Source of the DNA: RHKX01 sp046330415 | GTDB lineage: Bacteria; Actinomycetota; Thermoleophilia; Solirubrobacterales; 70-9 | NCBI GenBank assembly: GCA_046330415.1 | Contig: JAXLSW010000008.1 | Span: forward strand, 124,001 to 188,000 | Length of the DNA: 64,000 nt | Direction of reading: 5' to 3' | Notes under the pieces: generated by a model | Database searches by the model: none | What the model saw: the letters and a program-made list of their open reading frames with translations, nothing else | Told to the model about the DNA's origin: nothing | Program-made: the position numbers and the translations under genes | Shown: in pieces, positions 26,082 to 34,022 of the stretch | Position numbering within the stretch: the first letter of the stretch is position 1 | How the letters are laid out: every line of letters starts with the position of its first letter

Positions 26082-26133
26082 CGCCGAGCGTCACTCACTA
26101 CCCCCTATAGGGCGCACTCAGCGACGTTCGGCG
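26082..26133. repeat. Diverged copy of the intergenic palindromic element
   Basis: CGCCGAGCGTC (26082-26092) faces GACGTTCGGCG (26123-26133), an 11-bp inverted repeat with one mismatch. The 30-nt centre contains CTATAGGG. Arms and centre resemble the elements at 42.0, 42.3 and 49.8 kb. Confidence 0.4.
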
Positions 26134-26158
26134 CGAGCGGGGCGGCTTGGGGCTGCTC

Positions 26159-26164
26159 TAGGGT
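26159..26164 (+). promoter_or_regulatory. -10-like element TAGGGT for the NUDIX gene
   Basis: TAGGGT is 7 nt before the ATG at 26172. There is no Shine-Dalgarno. Confidence 0.5.
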
Positions 26165-26171
26165 CCGGCGC

Positions 26172-26687
26172 ATGACCTTCCGCTACTGCCCCCGCTGCGC
26201 CACCGAGCTCGAGCTGCGGCCCTCCCCCGGTCCCGATCCCGACCGCCCGACCTGCCCGAACTGCGGCTTCGTCCACTACGAGAATCCGACGCCGACGGTG
26301 CAGGCGTGGATCGACCGCGACGGCAGCTACCTGGCGCTGCGCCGCGACGAGGAACCGCTGAAGGGGAAGTGGAACATGCCCGGCGGTTTCGTCGAGGTCG
26401 GCGAGCGCGGTGACGAGGCGATCATCCGCGAGGTGCGCGAGGAGACGGGCCTCGATGTCGAGGTAGTCGAGCTGATCGGCATCTTCGACTCCACCTACGG
26501 ATTCGGCGAGGACGCCAAGCCGATCTTCGACGTCGCCTTCCACTGCCGGATCACGGGCGAGGCCGACGAGCTCGACGTCTCCGAGGAGTCGAGCGAGGCG
26601 CGCTGGTTCCCGCTCGCCGAGTTCCCCGAGCCGGCGTTCGCCGGCGAGCAGAAGGCCCTCGCGCGCCTGCGCGAGATGCTCGGCTGA
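26172..26687 (+). CDS. NUDIX hydrolase with N-terminal zinc ribbon
   Basis: 171 residues. A zinc ribbon (CPRC at 6-9, CPNC at 30-33) precedes a NUDIX domain whose box is complete: GGFVEVGERGDEAI then REVREETGLDV. The ribbon-NUDIX order matches the NudC/YfcD-like group that hydrolyses NADH, ADP-ribose or capped RNA ends, but the SQPWPFPxS NudC motif is absent, so the substrate is open. Leaderless start predicted. Confidence 0.88.
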   Translation: MTFRYCPRCATELELRPSPGPDPDRPTCPNCGFVHYENPTPTVQAWIDRDGSYLALRRDEEPLKGKWNMPGGFVEVGERGDEAIIREVREETGLDVEVVELIGIFDSTYGFGEDAKPIFDVAFHCRITGEADELDVSEESSEARWFPLAEFPEPAFAGEQKALARLREMLG

Positions 26688-26710
26688 ACCGCGGCCGGCT
26701 GGGGGACGCG

Positions 26711-26729
26711 GCGGCGCCGCTAGCGCCGC
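26711..26729. terminator. Hairpin between convergent NUDIX and aldehyde dehydrogenase genes
   Basis: GCGGCGC (26711-26717) pairs with GCGCCGC (26723-26729). The loop holds the aldehyde dehydrogenase stop codon. No T tract. Confidence 0.35.
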
Positions 26730-28279
26730 AGCGTCTTCGCGCCGGTCCGCAGCAGTGAGCCGCCGCCCTCCCGGAGCACCTTCACCCGCGAGCCGGCCGC
26801 GCCGTAGAGGAGTCCCGCCGCCGCCCGAACGGCCTCGCCGAGGGTGCGGTCGTAGGGCTGCCACCAGAGGTCCCGGGAGCGGGCGGAGTTCCAGGTCACG
26901 TTCTTGACCTCGACGCACTCGCGCAGGCCGAAGCGGGAATGGGTGCGGCCGAGGCCGGAGTCCTTGACCCCGCCCCACGCGCACTGCATGGCGGCGTGGC
27001 TGTAGGCGTGGTCGTTGATCCAGACCATTCCCGACTCGATCCGGCGAGCCATCCGCTCGGCCTTCTTGCGGTCGCGGGACCAGATCGAGGCGCCGAGGCC
27101 GAACTGGGAGTCGTTGGCGAGCTCGATCGCCTCCTCCTCGCTGGCCACCACGACGACCGGCAGCACCGGCCCGAAGATCTCCTCGCGCATGATCCGCATC
27201 TCGTGATCGACGCCGGTCAGCACGGTCGGAGCGATGTAGCTGCCGCTCGATCCCGGAACTTCGAGCGGCCCGCCACAGCGACGCTCGGCGCCGTTGGAGA
27301 TCGCGTCGTCGACGAGGTCGCAGACGATCTCGTACTGCTCCTCGGAGACCATCGGCCCGACCTCGACGTCCCAGCTCGACGGGTCGCCGACCCGGAGCCG
27401 CTCGGTCTCGGCGACCAGGCCCGAGATGAACCGCTCGGCCACCTCCTCGACGACGTAGACCCGCTCGATGCCGGCGCAGGTCTGCCCCGCGTTGGCGAAG
27501 CCCGCCCAGGCGATGCCGCTGATCGCGTTCTGCAGCTCGGCGTCGGCGCAGACGATCGCCGGGTCCTTACCCCCGAGCTCGAGCACCGAGCCCTTCATCC
27601 GCGCCGCGCACGCCGCACCGACCTTGTAGCCCGTCTCGACCGAGCCGGTGAAGAAGACCTTCCGCACGCTCGACTCGGCGATCGCGGCCCCGACGTCGCC
27701 CTCGCCCTGCAGAACGCGGACGAGTCCCTCGGGCACGCCCGCCTTCTCGAACGCGACGCGGATCCGCTCGCCGGTCAGCGGCGTCAGCTCGGCCGGCTTG
27801 AGGACGACGCCGTTGCCCGCCATCAGCGCCATCGCGACCTCGCCGAAGGGGATCGACCACGGGTAGTTCCAGGGGGCGATGACCCCGATCACGCCGAGCG
27901 GCTCGAAGGCGAACTTCGCGCGCTTGCCGATGAACAGGCCCTGGCCCATCCGCACGGGCTGCTCGTCGAGGATCTCCGGACCCTCCTCGGCGAGCCAGTG
28001 CAGCCCGTCGATCGTCGGCACGACCTCCATCGTGTAGGCCTCGGTGATCGGCTTGCCCTGCTCGCGGGAGAGCAGCGTCGCGACCTCGTCGAGATCGGCG
28101 GTCAGGAGCTCGGCGGCCCGGCGCATGTAGCGACCGCGGTCCCGCAGCGAGAGCTCGCCCCAGAAGCGCTGCACCTCGGCGACGTCGTCGACGGCGGCCT
28201 GCACGGCGGCGGGCTCGATCGTCTCGACCGAGCCGAGCAGCTCTCCGGTGGCGGGGTTGAACGAGTCGAGCGTTCCCAT
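26720..28279 (-). CDS. Aldehyde dehydrogenase family protein
   Basis: 519 residues from the ATG at 28279, which has AGGAGAGAGG directly upstream. It oxidises an aldehyde with NAD(P)+. Seen: VIAPWNYPWSIPF (nucleotide-binding), FTGSVETGYKVG, catalytic Glu in LELGGKDPAIV, catalytic Cys in NAGQTCAGIERVYV, EEIFGPVLPVVVV and the family end GGVKDSGLGRTHSRFGL. After the usual end it has about 50 extra residues rich in Gly/Arg. Closest in style to succinate-semialdehyde or betaine-aldehyde type enzymes; the substrate is not determinable. Confidence 0.9.
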   Translation of the reverse strand: MGTLDSFNPATGELLGSVETIEPAAVQAAVDDVAEVQRFWGELSLRDRGRYMRRAAELLTADLDEVATLLSREQGKPITEAYTMEVVPTIDGLHWLAEEGPEILDEQPVRMGQGLFIGKRAKFAFEPLGVIGVIAPWNYPWSIPFGEVAMALMAGNGVVLKPAELTPLTGERIRVAFEKAGVPEGLVRVLQGEGDVGAAIAESSVRKVFFTGSVETGYKVGAACAARMKGSVLELGGKDPAIVCADAELQNAISGIAWAGFANAGQTCAGIERVYVVEEVAERFISGLVAETERLRVGDPSSWDVEVGPMVSEEQYEIVCDLVDDAISNGAERRCGGPLEVPGSSGSYIAPTVLTGVDHEMRIMREEIFGPVLPVVVVASEEEAIELANDSQFGLGASIWSRDRKKAERMARRIESGMVWINDHAYSHAAMQCAWGGVKDSGLGRTHSRFGLRECVEVKNVTWNSARSRDLWWQPYDRTLGEAVRAAAGLLYGAAGSRVKVLREGGGSLLRTGAKTLRR

Positions 28280-28350
28280 CCTCTCTCTCCTGACCACCCT
28301 AATCGCCCTCGCCGCTCGTTCCTTGAACGCCGGTCCTCCCGGGTCGGGGA

Positions 28351-29688
28351 TCAGGCTTCCTCGGAAGCCCCCCGACCGCGGCGGAGCCGCTCCAGTCGTT
28401 CGGCCAGCTCCGCCTCGAAGCCGCGGTCGCTCGGCTCGTAGAAGCGGGCGTCCCCGAGCGACTCCGGCAGCGCGCGCTGGTCGTTGAGCGCGTCAGGTGC
28501 GTCATGGGGGTACTGGTAGCCGATGCCGCGGCCGAGCTCCTTCGCCCCCGGGTAGGCGGCGCTGCGGAGCGCCGCCGGAGGCTCGCCGGCACCGTGCTCG
28601 CGAACATGCCGCTCGGCCGCGAGCAGCCCCGTGTAGGAGGCGTTCGACTTCGGCGCGAGCGCCAGGTACACGGCCGCCTGCGCGAGGTTGAGGCGACACT
28701 CGGGGAGGCCGACGCGGTCGACCGCGGCGCCGACCGAGGTCGCCACGACGAGCGCCTGCGGATCGGCGTTGCCGATGTCCTCGGAGGCGAAGATGACCAT
28801 CCGCCTGGCGATGAAGCGCGGGTCCTCGCCACCCTCGAGCATCGCCGCGAGGTAGTAGAGGGAGGCGTCGACGTCGGAGGCGCGGGTCGACTTGATCCAG
28901 GCCGAGATGTAGTCGTAGTGCTTGTCGCCGGACTTGTCGTAGAGGACCGCCTTTCGCTGCAGCGCGTCCTCGGCGACCGCGAGCGTAATGTGCCCCTCGG
29001 GGCCGACGGTCGTCGCCGCCCGCTCGAGCGCGCCGAGCGCCGCACGCGCATCGCCTCCGGCGCGCTCGGCCAGCATCGCCAGCGCCTCGTCGTCGACGGC
29101 GGGCGCCGGGTCGAGACCGCGCTCGGGCTCGGTGAGCGCGCGCCGCAGCAGCGCCTCGACGTCCTCGTCGCCGAGCGGCTTCAGCTCGTAGATCTGGGAG
29201 CGGGAGAGCAACGCCGAGTTGACCTCGAAGAACGGGTTCTCGGTCGTGGCGCCGATCAGAGTCACCAGCCCGTCCTCGACGGCCGGCAGCAGAGCGTCCT
29301 GCTGGGCCTTGTTGAAGCGGTGGATCTCGTCGAGGAAGAAGACCGTCCGCCGCCCCGACCGGCGCCGCTCCTCGGCGCGGCCGAGCACTGCGCGGACCTC
29401 GGCGCGCCCGGCGTTGACCGCGGACTGCTCCTCGAAGGCCCCGTTCGCGGCCGTCGCGACGATGCGGGCGATCGTCGTCTTGCCGGTCCCGGGGGGCCCG
29501 TAGAGGACCATCGAGTGCGGCTCCCCGGTCTCGATGGCGGTGCGAAGCGCCGAGCCCTCCGCGAGCAGATGCCCCTGCCCTGCGAGGTCGGCGAGCGAGC
29601 GCGGCCGCATCCGCACGGCCAGCGGCGCGTCGGCACCGGCGTCCGCCCCCGGCCCGGCTTCGCCTCCCTCGAACAAGCGGTCATTCAT
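28351..29688 (-). CDS. rarA: Replication-associated recombination protein A
   Basis: 445 residues, AAA+ ATPase of the RarA/MgsA/WRNIP1 family that acts at stalled replication forks. Seen: RPRSLADLAGQGHLL, Walker A GPPGTGKTT, Walker B VFFLDEIHRFNKAQQDALLP, sensor GATTENPFFEVN, and the family-specific C-terminal region DKSGDKHYDYISAWIKSTR, FIARRMVIFASEDIG and YPHDAP. The ATG at 29688 is preferred; an upstream extension would run antisense to the DUF1385 gene. Confidence 0.95.
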   Translation of the reverse strand: MNDRLFEGGEAGPGADAGADAPLAVRMRPRSLADLAGQGHLLAEGSALRTAIETGEPHSMVLYGPPGTGKTTIARIVATAANGAFEEQSAVNAGRAEVRAVLGRAEERRRSGRRTVFFLDEIHRFNKAQQDALLPAVEDGLVTLIGATTENPFFEVNSALLSRSQIYELKPLGDEDVEALLRRALTEPERGLDPAPAVDDEALAMLAERAGGDARAALGALERAATTVGPEGHITLAVAEDALQRKAVLYDKSGDKHYDYISAWIKSTRASDVDASLYYLAAMLEGGEDPRFIARRMVIFASEDIGNADPQALVVATSVGAAVDRVGLPECRLNLAQAAVYLALAPKSNASYTGLLAAERHVREHGAGEPPAALRSAAYPGAKELGRGIGYQYPHDAPDALNDQRALPESLGDARFYEPSDRGFEAELAERLERLRRGRGASEEA

Positions 29689-29726
29689 ACGCCGTCCATT
29701 CAAGCGGGCCGCCGGGACCTCGGCGC

Positions 29727-29732
29727 TACGCT
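29727..29732 (+). promoter_or_regulatory. -10-like element TACGCT for the DUF1385 gene
   Basis: TACGCT is 7 nt before the ATG at 29740. Leaderless type. It lies in the 51-bp gap divergent from rarA. Confidence 0.45.
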
Positions 29733-29739
29733 CCCCGCC

Positions 29740-30639
29740 ATGCCCGAGCCTGAGGAGACCAGCGGCGCCACCCCGGACCTGTTCGCGACCCCGGAGACTT
29801 CGACCAACGGCGCCTCGGCGAACGGCCACGGCCCGCCCGCCGAGGAGGAGAAGCTCCGGCTCGGAGGCATGGCTCTCCGCAACGGTCTGCTGATCCACGG
29901 ACCAACCTCCTGGGGAGCGGCCGCGCGCGCCAAGGACGGCTCGATCCAGGTCGCCTCCGGCCCGAAGCCCGACTTCGGCGGCAACCGGTTCGCCAAGGTG
30001 CCGATCCTGCGAGGCCCGCTGCGGATGGCGGAGGCCTTCGCGGTGATCCCGATCGCGCGCTTCAACCTGCCCGCCGCAAGGCTCCCCTTCGAGGACCCGC
30101 GAGTGATCGGCGCCGCAGCGGCGACGACCGTGATCAGCGCCGCCATCCGCGGGCGCGGGCGGGCGCCGGGCGAGGTGAGCCCGGCCCGCGAGGCGGCCTC
30201 GGCGGTCCTCGGCCTCGCCCCCGCCCTCGTCGCGCTCGGCGGCTCCGACCTCGCCTACTACCACGCGGTCGAGCACAAGTCGATCGGCGGCTACGAGCAG
30301 GACAAGGACGCCTCCGCGGTGCCGAAGGAGCACCAGCGCTGCGGCTCCAACCTCATCGCCCCGATGCTGATCTTCTCCGTGGCCGGCCAGGTGATCGTCA
30401 ATCGCCTCGTCGACAGCCCCGGCAGGGTCACGCAATCGTTGAGTGGAGTCGCCGGGCTGTCGCTGTCGGTTGAGACTTTCGTCCACGCCGAGCGCCACCC
30501 GGACTCACCGCTGGGCCGGGCCGTGCACTTCAGCGGCGACGCGATCCAGCGCCTGTTCGCGACCCGCGAACCCGACTCCGAGCAGATGAAGGTGGGCGCC
30601 GCGGCGCTCGACGCTGTACTCGCGGCCGAACGCGGTTAA
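29740..30639 (+). CDS. DUF1385 (YqhQ-like) membrane protein
   Basis: 299 residues. An acidic 40-residue N-terminus is followed by the DUF1385 core: RLGGMALRNGLLIHGP, the conserved YYHAVEHKSIGGYEQ (about 187-201), HQRCGSNL and membrane segments before and after it. Function of the family is not established; it is widespread in Gram-positive bacteria. FtsH-like gene follows 15 bp downstream on the same strand. Confidence 0.82.
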   Translation: MPEPEETSGATPDLFATPETSTNGASANGHGPPAEEEKLRLGGMALRNGLLIHGPTSWGAAARAKDGSIQVASGPKPDFGGNRFAKVPILRGPLRMAEAFAVIPIARFNLPAARLPFEDPRVIGAAAATTVISAAIRGRGRAPGEVSPAREAASAVLGLAPALVALGGSDLAYYHAVEHKSIGGYEQDKDASAVPKEHQRCGSNLIAPMLIFSVAGQVIVNRLVDSPGRVTQSLSGVAGLSLSVETFVHAERHPDSPLGRAVHFSGDAIQRLFATREPDSEQMKVGAAALDAVLAAERG

Positions 30640-30654
30640 CAAGGAAGGGGGGTT

Positions 30655-32313
30655 GTGCCGATGGGTGAGTTCATGAACCCGGTCTTGGCAGCGGATGTCA
30701 TCGACGACGTCACCGGACAGATCGACCGTTTCTACGGGGTGATCTTCGTCGTCTTCGTGCTCGGAATGCTCTACGTGATGTTCCGGATGCTGAGCGTGAT
30801 GCCGAAGACGAAGCCGCAGGAGATCAAGGCATCGAAGCGCAGCGGGGTCACCTGGGACGACATCGCCGGCGTCGAGGCGACCAAGGACGAGCTGCGCGAG
30901 GTCGTCGAGTTCCTCTCCGACCCGAAGCGGTTCAAGACGCTCGGCGCGAAGGTGCCGAAGGGGATCCTCCTGCACGGCCCGCCCGGCACCGGCAAGACGA
31001 TGCTCGCCAAGGCAGTCGCCCACGAGTCCGGCGCCAACTTCTTCAGCCAGTCGGCTTCCTCGTTCGTCGAGATGTTCGCCGGCCTCGGCGCGGCTCGGAT
31101 CCGGCGCCTGTTCAAGGAAGCGCGCGAGAACTCCCCGGCGATCCTCTTCATCGACGAGCTCGACGCGGTCGGGACGACGCGCGGCAACGACGTCTCCGGC
31201 GAGCGCGACCAGACGCTGAACCAGCTCCTCGTCGAGATGGACGGCTTCGAGGCCTCGGAGAACATCGTCGTCATGGCCGCCTCGAACCTGCTCGAGAAGC
31301 TCGACCCGGCGCTGCTGCGACCGGGTCGCTTCGATCGCCAGGTGTTCGTGCCGCCGCCCGACCTCCGCGCCCGCGAGGAGATCCTCAAGGTCCACACCCG
31401 AGGCAAGCCGCTGAGCCCTGACATCGACCTCAAGCGCGTCGCCCAGCACACCTCCGGGCTGACCGGCGCCGATCTGGGGAACCTCTGCAACGAGGCGGCG
31501 ATCCAGGCCGGGCGCGCGCAGCGCTCCTTCATCTCCCAGGCGGATTTCGACAACGCCTTCGAGCGGGTCGTCGCGGGCCTGCAGAGCCGCAAGGTGATCA
31601 CCGACGACGAGAAGCGCGTGGTCGCCTGGCACGAGGCCGGGCACGCGCTCGTCTCCGAGCTGCTGCCCACCGTCGACAAGGTGCAGAAGGTCTCGATCGT
31701 CCCCCGTGGCAAGGCCCTCGGCTACACGCTCAACCTGCCGCAGGAGGACCGCTACCTGAAGTCGCGGCAGGAGCTGATCGACTACATGAAGGTGCTGCTG
31801 GGCGGGCGCGTCGCCGAGCAGATCACCTTCGGACGGGTCACCACCGGCGCCTCCGACGACCTCTCGAAGGTGACGATGATCGCCCGCTCGATGGTCTACG
31901 AGTACGGGATGGGTACCTCGATCCGCTCTCACCAGGTCCCGGCGAACGACTGGAACGTCTCCGAGATGATGCGCCAGCGGCGCGACGAGGAGGTCACCGA
32001 GATCGCCGAGGAGGCCTACCGCGGCGCACAGCGGCTGATCACCGACCACCGGGACCTCCTGGACGAGATCGCCAACAAGCTGCTCGTCGACGAGGTGATC
32101 GAGCAGGCCGAGATCGCGAAGATCATGCGCGATCACCGCGACACGTCGCTGTCGCCGAAGCCGGTGCTCGAGCCGACGATCCTGCCCCGCCCCGAGCCCG
32201 ACGGGGCGCCCGCCTCGCGCGTCGCCGAGGCGATCAAGTCGGCGGCCTCCGGCGGCGATGCGTCGCAGGCGTCCAGCCAGCCCCCACCGCCACCACCACC
32301 GCCCCTGAACTGA
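30655..32313 (+). CDS. ftsH: FtsH-family AAA+ zinc metalloprotease with a single membrane segment
   Basis: 552 residues. One TM helix (about 27-46) follows a short N-terminus; the usual extracytoplasmic domain and second TM are absent. Then AAA+: Walker A GPPGTGKT (108-115), pore loop EMFAGLGAARIR, Walker B ILFIDELDAVG, SRH NLLEKLDPALLRPGRFDRQV. Protease: HEAGH (326-330) with the third zinc ligand in TTGASDDLSK (about 402). The C-terminus is Ala/Ser-rich with a proline run. AAGGAAGGGGGG lies upstream; GTG 30655 or, with better spacing (8 nt), ATG 30661 is the start. It would degrade membrane or short-lived proteins; it may be a paralogue of a full-length FtsH elsewhere. Confidence 0.9.
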   Translation: MPMGEFMNPVLAADVIDDVTGQIDRFYGVIFVVFVLGMLYVMFRMLSVMPKTKPQEIKASKRSGVTWDDIAGVEATKDELREVVEFLSDPKRFKTLGAKVPKGILLHGPPGTGKTMLAKAVAHESGANFFSQSASSFVEMFAGLGAARIRRLFKEARENSPAILFIDELDAVGTTRGNDVSGERDQTLNQLLVEMDGFEASENIVVMAASNLLEKLDPALLRPGRFDRQVFVPPPDLRAREEILKVHTRGKPLSPDIDLKRVAQHTSGLTGADLGNLCNEAAIQAGRAQRSFISQADFDNAFERVVAGLQSRKVITDDEKRVVAWHEAGHALVSELLPTVDKVQKVSIVPRGKALGYTLNLPQEDRYLKSRQELIDYMKVLLGGRVAEQITFGRVTTGASDDLSKVTMIARSMVYEYGMGTSIRSHQVPANDWNVSEMMRQRRDEEVTEIAEEAYRGAQRLITDHRDLLDEIANKLLVDEVIEQAEIAKIMRDHRDTSLSPKPVLEPTILPRPEPDGAPASRVAEAIKSAASGGDASQASSQPPPPPPPPLN

Positions 32314-32358
32314 CGGCGACCCCTGCCGAGCGGGGGCTGCCAATACACTGCGCGACCC

Positions 32359-32769
32359 ATGCTCGACCGGATCGATCACGTGGGCGTCGCCGTCGAGGAC
32401 CTCGACGCCGCCCTGAAGCTCTACGAGGACGCCCTCGGGATGCCGATGGTGCACCGCGAGGTCGTCGAGGAGCAGGGAGTCGAGGCGGTCCTGCTGGACG
32501 TCGGTGACGGGCACGTCGAGCTGCTGCGCCCGCTCGGGCCGGACACGCCCGTCGGCAAGTACCTGGCCAAGAAGGGTCCCGGCCTGCACCACGTCGCCTA
32601 CGCGGTCGGCGACATCAAGTCGACGCTCGAGCAGCTCACGGCCGCCGGGGTCGAGTTGATCGACAAGACCCCGCGCACCGGCATCCGCCGCAGCCAAGTC
32701 GCGTTCCTGCATCCGAAGTCGACCGGCGGGGTGCTGACGGAGATCGTCCAGCCCGCGGAGGACCACTGA
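32359..32769 (+). CDS. mce: Methylmalonyl-CoA epimerase
   Basis: 136 residues, glyoxalase-fold. It interconverts (R)- and (S)-methylmalonyl-CoA in propionate metabolism. Seen: IDHVGVAVEDLDAALKLYED with metal His7, VEEQGVEAVLLDVGDGHVELL, GLHHVAYAVGDI, and TEIVQP supplying the last metal Glu. Length and motifs match the family. A TACACT hexamer lies 9 nt before the ATG. The small gene after it starts 1 bp past its stop. Confidence 0.9.
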   Translation: MLDRIDHVGVAVEDLDAALKLYEDALGMPMVHREVVEEQGVEAVLLDVGDGHVELLRPLGPDTPVGKYLAKKGPGLHHVAYAVGDIKSTLEQLTAAGVELIDKTPRTGIRRSQVAFLHPKSTGGVLTEIVQPAEDH

Positions 32770-32770
32770 G

Positions 32771-32983
32771 ATGGCGGATTCGGCCCGACGGATCGAGCTC
32801 GGCTTCGACGGCGGTCAGGTGATCGCCCTGCGCGTCTCCGAGAAGGACCTCGAGGCTCTGCGCAAGGCGCTCGGCGGCGACGGCTGGCACCGGCTCAGCA
32901 CCGAGGAGTCAGAGGTCGACGTCGACCTCGGCAAGCTGGTCTTCGTGAAGACCGCCGGCGACGGCACCAAGGTCGGTTTCTAG
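32771..32983 (+). CDS. Small conserved hypothetical protein
   Basis: 70 residues, cytoplasmic, beta-rich with one central helix (SEKDLEALRKALGG). Its ATG comes 1 bp after the mce stop, so it is translationally coupled to mce. The fold looks like a small sheet protein; no family recognised. Confidence 0.6.
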   Translation: MADSARRIELGFDGGQVIALRVSEKDLEALRKALGGDGWHRLSTEESEVDVDLGKLVFVKTAGDGTKVGF

Positions 32984-32988
32984 AACCC

Positions 32989-34008
32989 TCAGGCGCTCGC
33001 CAGGGCGGCCCAGAGGAGCTCCTCCGCCTCGAGGACCTCGGCGGTTACTGCCGCGATGCGCTTCCAGTCCGCCGGATCCGCGTCCTCGGCTTCGCTTGCG
33101 GCGTAGAGCTCGGTTGCGAGTCCGCTCCAGCGCTCGGCGGCGGCCGTGGCCAGCTCAGCCTCCGCGCCGCGCCCGACCTCAGCGAGGAAGCGCGCGTACA
33201 TCGACCTGAAGTTCGAGCCGCCGGTGCCGCGGCGCTCGATCACCTGGTAGTTGAAGCGCGCGCACCACTGCCAATCGGGGGCGTCGGCCGGCCAGTCGGC
33301 GATCTCGTCGCGGAGGCGGCGCAGGGCCGGCAGGCCCTGCGCTCGCGGGTCGGGGGGATCCTGCATCACCCGGGCGGCCCGCGCGATGGCGGCGGGGCCG
33401 GCCGCAAGCAGCTCCTCGCGACTCGGGGCGAGCCCGGGGACATCGACCATGTGCCCGGCGAGCGGGTAGAGCGGGTGCTGCTCGTGACGGGCTCGGGCGA
33501 GCCCCTCGAGCGAGGTGCGCTGAAGGCCCTCGAAGGCGGTGTCGGAGAGGTAGGCGAAGTCGTCGTCGTAGCCGGCGAGGACCACGGCGTGGCCGGGGAA
33601 ATGGGCCGAGTTGCCGTAGTGGTCGAGGTGGAAGAGGTCGGTGATCAGCAGGATCGGTCGGCCCTCGTCCACGGCTTCGCGGGCGAGCTCCCACGAGCGC
33701 TCCGGGTCAGCGTCGGTGCGCAGCCGCAGCGGCGCGCCCGTGAGCTCGAGGAAGTCCTCCTCGAGCCTGCCCGAGCGACCGTTCGTGAAGCGGGTCGGCG
33801 AGAGCTCGGGGAAGGTCAGGTAGTAGAAGCACGGCCCCGCGCCGAGGCCGAGGGCGAGCTCCTCACTGATCTCGGTGCCATGGAAGGCGAGCAGGTTCCG
33901 CAGCGCCGTGGAGCCGCAGTGATGCCCGGGCAGGTGCTCGAAGCCCGCGACGTGGGTCGATGCCGCCGGGCCCCCCGCTCCCGTCTCTTGTCTTGCGGCC
34001 GTGTCCAC
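32989..34008 (-). CDS. BtrH N-terminal domain / DUF4872 family protein
   Basis: 339 residues. The N-terminal half has the BtrH-like cysteine-peptidase-fold start HLPGHHCGSTALRNLLAFHG (about 26-45, Cys31), a central PILLITDLFHLDHYGNS and GHAVVLAGYDDDFAYLSDT; the C-terminal half (YPLAGHMVDVPG onward) is helical as in DUF4872. BtrH transfers an acyl group from carrier protein to an aminoglycoside in butirosin synthesis. No antibiotic cluster surrounds this gene, so it is an orphan with an unknown, perhaps acyltransfer or peptidase, role. It converges with the preceding small gene with a 5-bp gap. Confidence 0.75.
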   Translation of the reverse strand: MDTAARQETGAGGPAASTHVAGFEHLPGHHCGSTALRNLLAFHGTEISEELALGLGAGPCFYYLTFPELSPTRFTNGRSGRLEEDFLELTGAPLRLRTDADPERSWELAREAVDEGRPILLITDLFHLDHYGNSAHFPGHAVVLAGYDDDFAYLSDTAFEGLQRTSLEGLARARHEQHPLYPLAGHMVDVPGLAPSREELLAAGPAAIARAARVMQDPPDPRAQGLPALRRLRDEIADWPADAPDWQWCARFNYQVIERRGTGGSNFRSMYARFLAEVGRGAEAELATAAAERWSGLATELYAASEAEDADPADWKRIAAVTAEVLEAEELLWAALASA

Positions 34009-34022
34009 GGCGGCGCAGTCTC

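Noticed and set aside
28351..30498. 715-residue reading of rarA
   Set aside because: The N-terminal 270 residues are antisense to the DUF1385 gene; RarA homology begins at the ATG at 29688.
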